A DNA stretch of 11,447 nt from Chloroflexota bacterium. Its GTDB lineage: Bacteria > Chloroflexota > Anaerolineae > J102. Numbering within the stretch: the stretch's first letter is position 1; each line of letters begins with the position of its first letter. The notes beneath the pieces are model-generated. The model was not told the DNA's origin, searched no databases, and worked only from the letters and a program-made list of their open reading frames with translations. A program made the translations under genes and the position numbers. Below are positions 1 through 7,445 of this stretch, in pieces. Location of the stretch: positions 1 through 11,447 of the forward strand of contig PIVW01000157.1 in assembly GCA_003353825.1 (NCBI GenBank), read 5' to 3'.

Positions 1-1466
1 GGTTTGACTTCCGGTTCGACATGTCGGATTTGGAAACCAATTAGAGCGTAGGTAAAGGATACAACCACATTGGTAAGATTAAAGAGGCAGTATGGAAGAT
101 AGGCCAGCGTAGCAATCCCCAAGGTAGCCGACATATAGGCCCCACAACTATTCCAGGGAACCAGAGGGGATGTGATAGTGCCGGTATCTTCGATTTCTCG
201 GGATAACGTTTCTGGGGCGATGCCCCGCTCTTCATACAACTCACGGTACATCCGGCCAGGCAACACGATGGACATATATTGGTCCCCGGCAATGATGTTC
301 ATGCCGATGGACGTAAAACCTGTGGCCGCTACCAGTCTTCGGTCGGACTTGGCGGCACGCACGATAGGTTGCATCAGTCTGCTCAATAGACCAGTATATT
401 CGAGTACACCGCCAAAGGCCATCGCACTGATGATGAGCCAGACCGTAGTCAGCATGCTGGACATACCGCCTCGACTGAGCAGGGCGTCCAGACCTTGGTA
501 GCCTGTCTCAATGGTGAAACCGGTGGCCATAGCCGACCAGATCCCTTCGATCATCGTCATTGGCGTGCTGAGCGAAAGGTCGTTGACGAAGGTGATGACG
601 AGATCAGGTTGCAGAATAACGGCCGTTAGTCCACCTACCAGCGCCCCCACCATTATGGTAGCAAATGCCGAGATTCGTCTGAATGACATGATCAACACCA
701 CTACTAAGGGTATAAATGTCAGCAGCGTGACGTTATAAATAGACTCCAGTACCTCCAACACGACCGAAAGATCGATCGTCGCCTGTGGTTCCGTGCGCAA
801 GCCGATAATGCCGAAAATGACCAGTGCAATAAGGATCGAGGGGATAGCTGTCCACATCATCCCTTTGATGTGTGTATAAAGGTCTGTACCTGCAACCGCC
901 GGCGCCAAATTCGTTGTTTCCGAAAGGGGCGACATCTTGTCCCCGAAATATGCGCCAGAGATGATTGCCCCGGCCGTGATGTCGGGGGATACGCCTAGAG
1001 CCCCAGCAATTGCTACTAGGCCCACTCCAATAGTGCCGACTACCGTCCAGGAACTGCCGATGCTCAGCGCCAACAGGCCACAGATGATTACACAAGCCAC
1101 ATAATACCAGTTGGGATTCAGAAACTGCACGCCAAGATAAACCAAAGTGGCAATGGCGCCTGACATCATCCACGTTCCCACCAGCGCGCCTACAGCCAGC
1201 AGGATAAATATTGCGCCTAAAGCCGTATTAATTCCTTCTCCGGCCGCATGCCCCATGTCTTCCCAGCGATGCCCATTTTTCAGACCGACCAATCCGGCGA
1301 TCATCATGGACAACATCAAAGCTACCTGGGTTGGAGCGGAAGTAGCCTCATCACCATACAAAATAACAGCCAATGCCAAAAGAATGATGAGAGAAACAAC
1401 CGGAATCAGTGCATCGATCAGGGTTGGTGGCCGTATCTTTGTCTTCTTTTCCGGTTCCTCAGACAT
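1..1466 (-). CDS. nhaC: NhaC-family Na+/H+ (or solute) antiporter, 3' end cut by window edge
   Basis: Secondary transporter of the inner membrane. NhaC proteins extrude Na+ in exchange for H+, and some relatives (MleN type) exchange organic acids. I translated 488 codons from ATG 1466 with no stop before the window edge, so only the C-terminal tail is missing; family members are of about this length. A short charged N-terminus (MSEEPEKKTK) precedes many hydrophobic segments. NhaC hallmark motifs seen are GTWMMSGA near the end of the first third, GDKMSPLSETTNLAP at residues 175-189, LLSRGGM before residue 350, GDQYMSIVLPGRMY from 394 and SPLVPWNSCGAY from 433. The start is fixed by GAGGAG (1475-1480) eight bases upstream. 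It is the last visible gene of the arginine deiminase operon, 81 bases after arcA, with a strong hairpin in the gap. The family call is firm; the substrate is not, since its place in this operon also allows an amino-acid exchange role. Confidence 0.93.
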   Translation of the reverse strand, partial: MSEEPEKKTKIRPPTLIDALIPVVSLIILLALAVILYGDEATSAPTQVALMLSMMIAGLVGLKNGHRWEDMGHAAGEGINTALGAIFILLAVGALVGTWMMSGAIATLVYLGVQFLNPNWYYVACVIICGLLALSIGSSWTVVGTIGVGLVAIAGALGVSPDITAGAIISGAYFGDKMSPLSETTNLAPAVAGTDLYTHIKGMMWTAIPSILIALVIFGIIGLRTEPQATIDLSVVLEVLESIYNVTLLTFIPLVVVLIMSFRRISAFATIMVGALVGGLTAVILQPDLVITFVNDLSLSTPMTMIEGIWSAMATGFTIETGYQGLDALLSRGGMSSMLTTVWLIISAMAFGGVLEYTGLLSRLMQPIVRAAKSDRRLVAATGFTSIGMNIIAGDQYMSIVLPGRMYRELYEERGIAPETLSREIEDTGTITSPLVPWNSCGAYMSATLGIATLAYLPYCLFNLTNVVVSFTYALIGFQIRHVEPEVK

Positions 1467-1497
1467 GATTCAGTCTCCTCGCGACGAACAGTGATAG

Positions 1498-1533
1498 AGT
1501 CTGTGGGGATGGAATCACACCACCCCACAGACT
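1498..1533 (-). promoter_or_regulatory. Strong stem-loop between arcA and nhaC
   Basis: Perfect 11-bp inverted repeat: AGTCTGTGGGG (1498-1508) and CCCCACAGACT (1523-1533) around a 14-base loop. It begins 14 bases after the arcA stop and ends 31 bases before the nhaC start codon. In the transcribed direction the bases after the stem (CTCTATCACTG) hold no U-tract, so it is not a classical intrinsic terminator. It could be a weak or partial terminator that lowers nhaC expression, or an mRNA processing and 3'-end protection element for the upstream message. Confidence 0.6.
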
Positions 1534-1547
1534 ATTTGAAAGTTCGA

Positions 1548-2786
1548 TCAGTCGTACGCAGGTTCTCGCCAAACTGGGCAGGTCATGCAGTGGCCACCGC
1601 CACGGCCACGGCCCAACTCGGAGCCATCGATTTCCAGTACGGTGATGCCGGCCTTGCGCAGGCGTGCATTGGTCCACTCGTTGCGATTGTAAGCTACAAC
1701 CACGCCCGGTTGCAGGGCCACGACATTGTTACCGTCATCCCATTGCTCGCGCTCCTGCTCGAAGGCATCACCGCCGGTGGGGATCAGGCGCAGCTCGGGC
1801 AAGGCCAACGCCTCTTGTACGACGTCAAGCCAGCCCTTCTCCTCCATGACGACATCCAGGCCAGTAGCGGTATCAGCTGGATAGTAGCTGATGGGCTGGA
1901 TGCTGTTAACCGCTGGTTCGTAGATGGTGACCAGATCTCGATCGCAGAACGAGAAAATGGTATCGAGGTGCATGCTGGCCCGGTCGGGCGGCATCTTTGC
2001 GGCAATCACACGCGTGGCAGCCTCGTTTTGGAACAAAACTTGGGCCACCTGACTAACCGCTTGATAGGTCGTGCGCTCGCCCATGCCGATCAACACGACT
2101 CCTTTGCCCACGGGCATGACGTCGCCACCTTCCAGCGTGGCGCTGTCACGATTCTCCTCTGGTGGATCGCCCCACCAGATGTTGAAATCACCGCCCTTGA
2201 ACTCAGGATGGTACTTGTAAATGGCGGTCAAGTGCAGCGTTTCCTTGCGGCGCGCCGGCCAGAACATGGGATTGACTGTGACGCCGTTGTAGATCCAGCA
2301 AGAGCTATCACGGGTGAAGAGCTGGTTGGGCAGAGGGGGCAGGACGAATTCGGTGCTGGCGTATGCCCTGCTGACAAAGTCCTGGAATTCTCCGGGCAGT
2401 TCATCTACGGTGACGCCGCCGATGAGATGGGAGACCAGTTGTTGCGAATCCATCTCATCCATCCAGGCACGCATCTCGGGTGCGCCGCCCACGCCCACCT
2501 CGTTGGCGATCAACTTACGGTCGAGGATATACGCCCGACCCTCTGGGTCTGCGACCACATCTTGCAGCAGTTCATGCACGCGCCAGACCTGAATGCCGAA
2601 CTCGTCGCGCATCAGGTCAACGAAGGCGTCATGCTCCTGCCGGGCTTTCCTGGTCCAGATAACATCGTCAAATAGCAGTTCCTGGCAATTGCTTGGCGTC
2701 AATCGCCGCATCTCCAACCCAGGGCGATGGACGATCACTTTGCGCAGCTTACCAACTTCGGAATGTGCGCCAAATCCTGTAGGCAT
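1548..2786 (-). CDS. arcA: Arginine deiminase
   Basis: Cytosolic first enzyme of the arginine deiminase pathway: L-arginine + H2O gives L-citrulline + NH3. The 412 residues match the usual bacterial length of about 410. Visible family hallmarks are the N-terminal SEVGKLRKVIVHRPG, FTRDSS with Asp160, LEGGD with Glu219, HLDTIFSF with His273 and Asp275, and the C-terminal GRGRGGGHCMTCP carrying the nucleophile Cys400. By family knowledge these correspond to Asp166, Glu224, His278, Asp280 and Cys406 of the Pseudomonas aeruginosa enzyme, so it should be active. The frame stays open far upstream into arcC, but the true start is ATG 2786: AAGGAG sits eight bases before it and the protein then begins like its relatives (MPTGFGAHSEVG). 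It ends in TGA, so TGA is a normal stop in this genome. It lies 43 bases after arcC and is the last enzyme gene, whereas arcA leads in many other operons. Confidence 0.97.
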   Translation of the reverse strand: MPTGFGAHSEVGKLRKVIVHRPGLEMRRLTPSNCQELLFDDVIWTRKARQEHDAFVDLMRDEFGIQVWRVHELLQDVVADPEGRAYILDRKLIANEVGVGGAPEMRAWMDEMDSQQLVSHLIGGVTVDELPGEFQDFVSRAYASTEFVLPPLPNQLFTRDSSCWIYNGVTVNPMFWPARRKETLHLTAIYKYHPEFKGGDFNIWWGDPPEENRDSATLEGGDVMPVGKGVVLIGMGERTTYQAVSQVAQVLFQNEAATRVIAAKMPPDRASMHLDTIFSFCDRDLVTIYEPAVNSIQPISYYPADTATGLDVVMEEKGWLDVVQEALALPELRLIPTGGDAFEQEREQWDDGNNVVALQPGVVVAYNRNEWTNARLRKAGITVLEIDGSELGRGRGGGHCMTCPVWREPAYD

Positions 2787-2794
2787 TTTATGTT

Positions 2795-2800
2795 CTCCTT
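2795..2800 (-). promoter_or_regulatory. Ribosome binding site deciding the arcA start
   Basis: AAGGAG on the minus strand, eight bases before ATG 2786. It matters because the same reading frame is open upstream to about 3071 inside arcC. The Shine-Dalgarno match together with the family-typical N-terminus selects the shorter, 412-residue arcA. Confidence 0.8.
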
Positions 2801-2829
2801 GATATCTGCCTGGTAGATTGATAACTTGC

Positions 2830-3741
2830 TTATGGCTCGACAATCGTTCCGACCTTGCCCTTGACGATGGCCTCGATGTCCGCCAGTGCGCCGATGGCAG
2901 CCTTTTTGCCAGTCTTGCGCACAAAGTCGCAGGCTGCTTCCACCTTGGGACCCATCGATCCCGCAGCGAAGTCATGGGTATCCAATTGTTCAGGTGTGAC
3001 GCGGTCGAGCTTTCTGGCGTTGGACGTGCCCCAATCGACATAGACACCATCAACATCGGTGGCCATAACATACATGTCGGCCTCGAGTTCGCAGGCCAGC
3101 AGCTCGGTCGCCCGGTCCTTGTCGATGACAGCTTCGACGCCGACTAGGACACGATCGGCGCCCTTTTTGTACATCGTTGGGATTCCGCCGCCCCCAGCGC
3201 AAATGACGAGCACTCCCGCCTCCAACAAATACTTGATAGGCCGGATCTCGAAGATGCGTTTGGGCAAAGGTGAGGGCACCACCCGTCGCCATTTATTACC
3301 ATCTTGTTTGACCGACCAGCCCTTATCTGCGGCTAACGCTTCTGCTTCCGCTTTGTCATAGACCGGCCCCACGTACTTGGTTGGGGTTTCGAAGGCGGGG
3401 TCCTCAGGATCGACTTCAACCATGGTTAAAAGGGTGGCGAAGGGTACCTCAAGTGGCAGCAGATTCCCAAGTTCTTGTTCGATCATGTAGCCTATCATGC
3501 CCTCAGTCTGTGCGCCGAGTACATCCAGTGGATAGGTTTCCACCCCGCCATAGGCAGCTCCCTGCAGGGCAAGCAGCCCCACCTGAGGACCATTGCCGTG
3601 AGAGATGCAAAGCTGGTGTTCGGCGGCGACCGGCGCCAGAGCCTGGGCTGCTATCTTGACGTTGGCGCGTTGGTTCTCGGCGGTCATTGCTTCGCCACGT
3701 TTGAGGAGGGCGTTTCCGCCCAATGCAACGACTACTCTCAT
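2830..3741 (-). CDS. arcC: Carbamate kinase
   Basis: Cytosolic last step of the pathway: carbamoyl phosphate + ADP gives ATP + carbamate, which decays to CO2 and NH3. This is the ATP-yielding step of arginine fermentation. The 303 residues fit the family (about 300-315). Amino-acid kinase fold motifs appear in order: GGNALL (8-13), SHGNGPQVG (47-55), the carbamate-kinase-typical TKYVGPVY (121-128), CAGGGGIP (181-188), VIDKD (205-209), TDVDGVY (228-234) and [10 protein letters not shown] (261-270). The start ATG 3741 has AAGGAG eight bases upstream (3750-3755); the stop is TAA. It follows arcB by 86 bases containing a periodic inverted repeat and precedes arcA by 43 bases. Nothing is missing or unusual in the protein itself. 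Confidence 0.97.
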   Translation of the reverse strand: MRVVVALGGNALLKRGEAMTAENQRANVKIAAQALAPVAAEHQLCISHGNGPQVGLLALQGAAYGGVETYPLDVLGAQTEGMIGYMIEQELGNLLPLEVPFATLLTMVEVDPEDPAFETPTKYVGPVYDKAEAEALAADKGWSVKQDGNKWRRVVPSPLPKRIFEIRPIKYLLEAGVLVICAGGGGIPTMYKKGADRVLVGVEAVIDKDRATELLACELEADMYVMATDVDGVYVDWGTSNARKLDRVTPEQLDTHDFAAGSMGPKVEAACDFVRKTGKKAAIGALADIEAIVKGKVGTIVEP

Positions 3742-3760
3742 AGTACTTGCTCCTTACAAG

Positions 3761-3837
3761 AGATTGGTAGATTGGAGGTTACAACCTTGTGGATGAGGGT
3801 AATCTCCAATCTTCATTCAACTAATTTCTAATCTCCC
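3761..3837. repeat. Seven-base periodic repeat forming a long imperfect hairpin in the arcB-arcC gap
   Basis: On the plus strand, 3801-3835 splits into five related heptamers: AATCTCC, AATCTTC, ATTCAAC, TAATTTC, TAATCTC. The opposite orientation appears at 3761-3778 as AGATTGG-TAGATTGG-AGG. The two halves make an inverted repeat, 3769-3782 against 3799-3812: 14 positions, 13 matching, with a 16-base loop. The array runs over the arcB stop codon (3828-3830), so the last arcB codons GGA GAT TAG are part of it. Heptameric intergenic arrays are known from cyanobacteria, and similar GGAGATT-like runs occur in Chloroflexota. In the transcript it would fold between arcB and arcC; no U-tract follows. 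Confidence 0.6.
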
Positions 3838-4829
3838 AGCGTGGCGACCATGACGGCCTTGATGGTGTGCAGGCGGTTCTCGGCCTCGTCGAAGACGATG
3901 GATGCCTCGGATTCGAAGACTTCCTCGGTCACTTCCATGGCCTTGATGCCAAATTTTTCGTAGATGTCCTCACCCACCTGTGTGTCGGTGTTGTGGAAGG
4001 CGGGCAGGCAGTGCATAAACTTCACATGGGGGTTGCCGGTCATCTCCATCGCTTTGGCATTGATCTGGTAGGGCAGCAACAGCTTGATGCGTTCCGCCCA
4101 CACAGAGTCGGGCTCACCCATTGAAACCCACACATCGGTGTAGAGGAAATCAGCGCCCTTCACACCAGTGGCCACATCATCGCTAATGGTGAGGCGAGCG
4201 CCGGTTTCGGCGGCAATAGCGCGGCAGGTCTCGACCAGAGATTCTTCGGGCCAGAGATGCTTGGGCGCACAGAGCCGCACATCCATACCCAGTTTGCAAC
4301 CGCCCACCATGAGCGAGTGGCCCATGTTGTTGCGGGCGTCGCCCATGAAACAGTAGGCGATCTCTGGCAGGTCCTTGTAGCTGTGTTCGGTCATGGCCAA
4401 TACGTCGGCCAGGATCTGGGTGGGATGGAACTCGTCGGTGAGGCCGTTCCACACAGGCACACCGGCATACTGGGCCAGGGTCTCGACCAGCTCCTGGCCA
4501 AAGCCCCGATACTCGATGCCGTCGTAGGTGCGGCCCAGCACCCGGGCTGTATCTTTCATCGTCTCTTTCTTGCCGATGTGGGAACCGCTGGGCCCCAGGT
4601 AGGTGACGTTTGCGCCCTGGTCATAGGCCGCGACCTCGAATGCTGTGCGGGTGCGGGTCGAACCCTTCTCGAAGATCAGGGCGATGTTTTTGCCCTGCAG
4701 GTGTTGCTGTTCGTAGCCGCCGTATTTGGCAGCCTTGAGGTCTGCCGACAGCTTGAGCATGAACTTGATCTCCTTCGGTGTGAAGTCGAGGAGTTTGACG
4801 AAATTGCGATTGCGTAGATTGAAAGCCAT
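3828..4829 (-). CDS. arcB: Ornithine carbamoyltransferase (probably catabolic)
   Basis: Second enzyme of the pathway. In this setting it phosphorolyses citrulline to ornithine and carbamoyl phosphate; the same family makes citrulline in arginine synthesis (ArgF). The 333 residues equal the usual length. Motifs seen are the carbamoyl-phosphate loop STRTRT (57-62), FHPTQILAD from 134, a [14 protein letters not shown] segment in the middle, DVWVSMGE (232-239) and the ornithine-binding/catalytic HCLPAFH (273-279). ATG 4829 is preceded by GGAGA with about six bases spacing. It sits 81 bases after the transporter gene and 86 before arcC. The catabolic role is inferred from the operon alone, since anabolic and catabolic forms cannot be told apart by these motifs. 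The stop TAG and last codons merge with a seven-base repeat. Confidence 0.96.
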   Translation of the reverse strand: MAFNLRNRNFVKLLDFTPKEIKFMLKLSADLKAAKYGGYEQQHLQGKNIALIFEKGSTRTRTAFEVAAYDQGANVTYLGPSGSHIGKKETMKDTARVLGRTYDGIEYRGFGQELVETLAQYAGVPVWNGLTDEFHPTQILADVLAMTEHSYKDLPEIAYCFMGDARNNMGHSLMVGGCKLGMDVRLCAPKHLWPEESLVETCRAIAAETGARLTISDDVATGVKGADFLYTDVWVSMGEPDSVWAERIKLLLPYQINAKAMEMTGNPHVKFMHCLPAFHNTDTQVGEDIYEKFGIKAMEVTEEVFESEASIVFDEAENRLHTIKAVMVATLGD

Positions 4830-4869
4830 TTGTTTCTCCGTTTGTATAGATGGGTTGGTTGTATTCTGT

Positions 4870-4887
4870 GGGTGTCATCTGACACCC
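4870..4887 (-). promoter_or_regulatory. Small perfect stem-loop between the transporter gene and arcB
   Basis: GGGTGTCATCTGACACCC is a perfect palindrome around a two-base centre; as RNA it gives a 7-bp GC-rich stem with a 4-base loop. It lies 23 bases after the transporter stop (4911) and about 40 before the arcB start. No U-run follows in the transcribed direction. Partial termination, RNase processing, or protection of the upstream mRNA 3' end are all possible. Confidence 0.5.
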
Positions 4888-4910
4888 CCTTCAATTTCAA
4901 GAACATCCGA

Positions 4911-6425
4911 TCAAAAGACCATGCTGCCCGGAACGAGGGCGCCAATGCTAAGAACTACGACATAGATCAGGAACAGGACGACCATGATGGGCAAGGCAAA
5001 CCGCAACCATTTGTCGTAGCTTACACGGCCCAGGGCCAGACCGCCTATCACGACGGCAAACGTCGGGTTGACAATGTTTAGCAATCCGCTGGCAGATTGG
5101 TACGCTGTGACGACCAGACTGCGGTCTACGCCGGCCGTGTCGGCCAGAGGCGCCATGATGGGCATGGAAACGGTGGCCAGACCGCTGGAGGATGGGATCA
5201 GAAAGCCCAGCGGCAGATAAAGCAGGTGCGTGAGATTGATAAAGGCAACACCGCCCATGCCACTGACGATACTCTCTGCCCAATAGAGCACGGTGTCGAT
5301 GATCAACCCGTTGGTCATGATGACGCTGATGCCGCGCGCCAGGCCGATAACCAGGGCAACGCCGAGCATATCTCTGGCGCCGTTGATGAAGGTTTCTGAG
5401 ATGGAAGCCTCTCCCATCCGGCCCACGAGGCCGATCACGATTGCGAAACCAAGGAAGAGCGCGGTGAATTCACCAAACCACCACCACAAAGTTGGAAACG
5501 GAATGCCCAGGTCCTCCCAGGGTATGACGCTGTAGATCATGATGAGGAATGCCAGGCCAAACAACACCAGGACAGTTTTTCGCATGCCGTTTAGTTCGGG
5601 TAAGGATTCACCTTTGCTCTTCAGGAAGAGCTTTGCATGTTCTTCCCGCTGGCTGTATACGAGGGACTTCGAGGGGTCTTTTTTTACCTTTTCAGCATAG
5701 CGGGTAACGAAGATGATGCCAACCAAAGTGCCCAGGATGAGAATGATTATGCGGGAAACCAAACCATCGGCGATGGAGACACCGGCAAACCCGGAGGCCA
5801 CGCCAGTGGCAAAGGGGTTGACGGTCGAAGCCAGTACACCGATTCCGGCCCCGATCATTATGATAGCTACGCCGGTCAGAGCATCATAACCGGCTGCAAT
5901 CATAACGGCGATGATCAAGCCGTAGAAAGCAAGGGTCTCCTCTGCCATGCCATAGCTGGTGCCACCAAGGGCGAAAACGATCATGAGAATGGCGATCATC
6001 CACCGCTCCTTACCTTTCAGGGCGACGGTGATTTTGCCGATCCCTGCGTCGATGGCGCCCGTAGCCATAGTAATGGCAAGGAAGCCCCCGATGACGAGGA
6101 CGAATAGAGCAACGTCGATAGCGCCGTACAAGCCACCCAAATTGTAGACGCTGATCGAGCCGTCCTCAGCTTGAATACCGAACATACCATTGACTGGCGC
6201 CATCAATCCGTCGGCGATAATCCGCTGCGGGTTCGACTCAACCGCATGATAGCTGCCGGGTATGGGTTCGCCATCAGCATTGGTCTCGTACTGGCCTGCC
6301 GGAATGATCCAGGTGGCTATCACCACCAGAATCAGCAAGATGAACAGAACAGTGTAGGCGGTAGGAAACCTGAAGCTACGTTTGCTCTCACCATTCTGGT
6401 CTTCTGCAGAATTCTCTTCAGCCAT
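4911..6425 (-). CDS. arcD: YfcC/ArcD-like basic amino acid transporter, probable arginine/ornithine antiporter
   Basis: Inner-membrane transporter of the DcuC/YfcC (IT superfamily) type, 504 residues. A charged N-terminus of about 20 residues precedes the first membrane segment (about 24-43), followed by about a dozen more hydrophobic segments. The two-fold internal repeat of the superfamily shows as TVNPFATG (201-208) in the first half and IVNPTFAVVIGG (451-462) in the second, plus an SSSGLATVSMPIMAPLAD hairpin-like stretch (412-429). A charged cytoplasmic linker lies around 243-280. From family knowledge, related ArcD proteins of lactic acid bacteria exchange arginine for ornithine; first position in a full arc operon makes that the best guess. 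Start ATG 6425 has an excellent AAAGGAGGA (6433-6441), seven bases upstream. The stop is TGA. Fold family is firm, substrate is inferred; peptide or C4-acid uptake would be the alternative. Confidence 0.88.
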   Translation of the reverse strand: MAEENSAEDQNGESKRSFRFPTAYTVLFILLILVVIATWIIPAGQYETNADGEPIPGSYHAVESNPQRIIADGLMAPVNGMFGIQAEDGSISVYNLGGLYGAIDVALFVLVIGGFLAITMATGAIDAGIGKITVALKGKERWMIAILMIVFALGGTSYGMAEETLAFYGLIIAVMIAAGYDALTGVAIIMIGAGIGVLASTVNPFATGVASGFAGVSIADGLVSRIIILILGTLVGIIFVTRYAEKVKKDPSKSLVYSQREEHAKLFLKSKGESLPELNGMRKTVLVLFGLAFLIMIYSVIPWEDLGIPFPTLWWWFGEFTALFLGFAIVIGLVGRMGEASISETFINGARDMLGVALVIGLARGISVIMTNGLIIDTVLYWAESIVSGMGGVAFINLTHLLYLPLGFLIPSSSGLATVSMPIMAPLADTAGVDRSLVVTAYQSASGLLNIVNPTFAVVIGGLALGRVSYDKWLRFALPIMVVLFLIYVVVLSIGALVPGSMVF

Positions 6426-6453
6426 TTTGTATTCCTCCTTTGATGTAACGATG

Positions 6454-6483
6454 ATTGAAATTGGCTTAGCTCGGCTACTTCAA
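6454..6483 (-). promoter_or_regulatory. Weak candidate promoter of the arginine deiminase operon
   Basis: On the minus strand TTGAAG (6478-6483) and TTCAAT (6454-6459) are separated by 18 bases; each matches four of six consensus positions. Transcription would start near 6447 and leave a leader of about 20 bases before the strong ribosome binding site of the transporter. No better sigma70 site was seen between 6426 and 6697. An activator-dependent promoter would fit such a weak match. Confidence 0.25.
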
Positions 6484-6521
6484 CTGTGGCGCGAATCTTA
6501 AAAGCTTATGCCATCACTAAC

Positions 6522-6583
6522 AGTACGTCTGAGTACGATCTTCCTCGTAAAAGAGTTTGCTTTTAAGGCTCGAAATACGATCT
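6522..6583. promoter_or_regulatory. Short direct repeats upstream of the arc operon (possible operator)
   Basis: AGTACG occurs at 6522-6527 and again at 6532-6537, exactly ten bases apart. TACGATCT occurs at 6534-6541 and 6576-6583, 42 bases apart, about four helical turns. Between them TAAAAG (6548-6553) and CTTTTA (6560-6565) form a small inverted repeat. The gap 6426-6697 holds no gene. Helically phased direct repeats upstream of a weak promoter are what an activator site of MalT type would look like, but such short repeats may be chance. Confidence 0.2.
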
Positions 6584-6697
6584 GACTTAAAACGTTTGTA
6601 TTGAAGGATATCTGGTAATGTCGACATAACAATAACTACCTGTCGGACTTGGGGAGCGAATGTTCTTTCAATTTCAAAGGTAGGGTCTCGCTTTGAG

Positions 6698-6967
6698 TCA
6701 GTCGTGAGCAGCATTCTCGAGGTCCAATTCAAGGTACTCAACCGATACCAGCGGAAAATGCAGGTCATAGAGGGTATTAAGCACTCCCAATAAAGCGGCC
6801 TGATCCGACAACCAACCCGACAAAATGGTAACCGGCGCCTCACGTGCCTGGTCAGGCGATACAATCTCCATTCCACCCATCCGACTTGACCAGCTTTTCG
6901 GTAAAACACCCCTAATTGCAATACGATATGTGGTCGGCATGTCGAATAGTGGCCCTATATCTGACAT
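6698..6967 (-). CDS. Conserved small protein of unknown function
   Basis: An 89-residue soluble protein without signal peptide or membrane segment. I recognise the pattern from many short hypothetical proteins of Chloroflexota and related bacteria: a beta strand YRIAIRGVL (14-22), a W at the PKSWSSRMGGM stretch, a central strand VTILSGWLSDQAAL and a helix ending in LHFPLVSVEYLEL. The hallmark is 'G-x-L-x-DQAAL-x-G-x-L-x-x-L-x-DL-x-x-P-L-x-SV'. I know no assigned function. ATG 6967 has AAGGAGG (6978-6984) ten bases upstream and a promoter-like TATAAT at 7022-7027; the stop is TGA. It lies 478 bases downstream of the regulator gene and 272 upstream of the arc operon, same strand. A role as small partner of the regulator is only a guess from position. 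Confidence 0.8.
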   Translation of the reverse strand: MSDIGPLFDMPTTYRIAIRGVLPKSWSSRMGGMEIVSPDQAREAPVTILSGWLSDQAALLGVLNTLYDLHFPLVSVEYLELDLENAAHD

Positions 6968-7021
6968 ACAAGGTTGGCCTCCTTTTTCGAATCTCGCGGT
7001 CAGTGAAGCTAATTGAAGCGT

Positions 7022-7049
7022 ATTATAGCATCACTCGACACGTTTTTAA
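7022..7049 (-). promoter_or_regulatory. Promoter-like site of the 89-residue protein gene
   Basis: Minus-strand consensus TATAAT at 7022-7027, with TTAAAA at 7044-7049 as a -35 candidate (16-base spacer; GTTAAA one base further gives 17). The start would fall near 7015, about 48 bases before ATG 6967. The -10 is perfect, the -35 is poor. Confidence 0.5.
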
Positions 7050-7332
7050 CATTCGGACATGGCTTTAAGTGCTGTCTCGCTTGACCTCAATGACTTTCTC
7101 TACCGGACACTTCTATCAACTCTCTTTCCTTCGAATTCACTCAGGACAGGTCTGAGCGGGTTTTCGAAGCCGGCACACATCGATAGACACGGACTTTGGT
7201 GCTGAAACAGTGTTTATGAGGCCGACTTTAGCGAAGAATCTGGTGATTCACCTGCCGCGAGACCCTTCACTGGTGTTTCGTGATCATGTGAGTTGTGTGC
7301 TTGACCCGTTCAGGGGGACACACTAGAAAAGT

Positions 7333-7362
7333 ATTATAGCTTCAATCGCACGGTCAGATCAA
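7333..7362 (-). promoter_or_regulatory. Second promoter-like site, 311 bases upstream of the first
   Basis: TTGATC (7357-7362), 18-base spacer, TATAAT (7333-7338) on the minus strand: a perfect -10 and a four-of-six -35. It lies just downstream of the regulator gene. Initiation near 7326 would give a leader of about 360 bases for the small protein gene or a separate RNA. Confidence 0.5.
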
Positions 7363-7445
7363 GTGTATACTATGGTTGATGCTGTTGTCGTCCCATATTT
7401 GTGGTACAACTTGGGTATTTATACCATCGTCCGCAAGTTTATCGT

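Larger units (their letters stand above)
6968..7445. other. 478-base gene-free stretch between the regulator and the small protein gene
   Basis: No coding frame on either strand is convincing here. What it does hold: two minus-strand promoter-like sites (near 7022 and 7333) with the identical decamer GCTATAATAC, and just after the regulator stop a weak nested inverted repeat: AACTTG (7408-7413) with CAAGTT (7434-7439) around GGTAT/ATACC (7414-7425). No U-tract follows, so termination after the regulator is unproven. The 300 bases between the two promoter-like sites could be a long 5' leader or a small RNA. Confidence 0.4.

Noticed and set aside
1248..2675. 475-codon plus-strand open frame
   Set aside because: It is antisense to nhaC and arcA, whose motifs are unambiguous. 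Its translation resembles no known family and has no membrane or domain pattern. Long antisense frames are common opposite such coding sequence.
2787..3071. 95-codon upstream extension of the arcA frame
   Set aside because: It overlaps arcC in another frame. arcA has a strong ribosome site before ATG 2786 and homologues begin there.
4257..4817. 186-codon plus-strand open frame inside arcB
   Set aside because: Pure antisense shadow of the ornithine carbamoyltransferase coding sequence without any recognisable protein pattern.
6517..6921. 134-codon minus-strand frame overlapping the small protein gene
   Set aside because: Frame-shifted shadow of the 89-residue gene. Its sequence has no family pattern, while the other frame has a recognised pattern and a strong ribosome site.
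7408..7439. Intrinsic terminator after the regulator gene
   Set aside because: The nested inverted repeat is AT-rich and asymmetric with no following U-tract, too weak to call a terminator.
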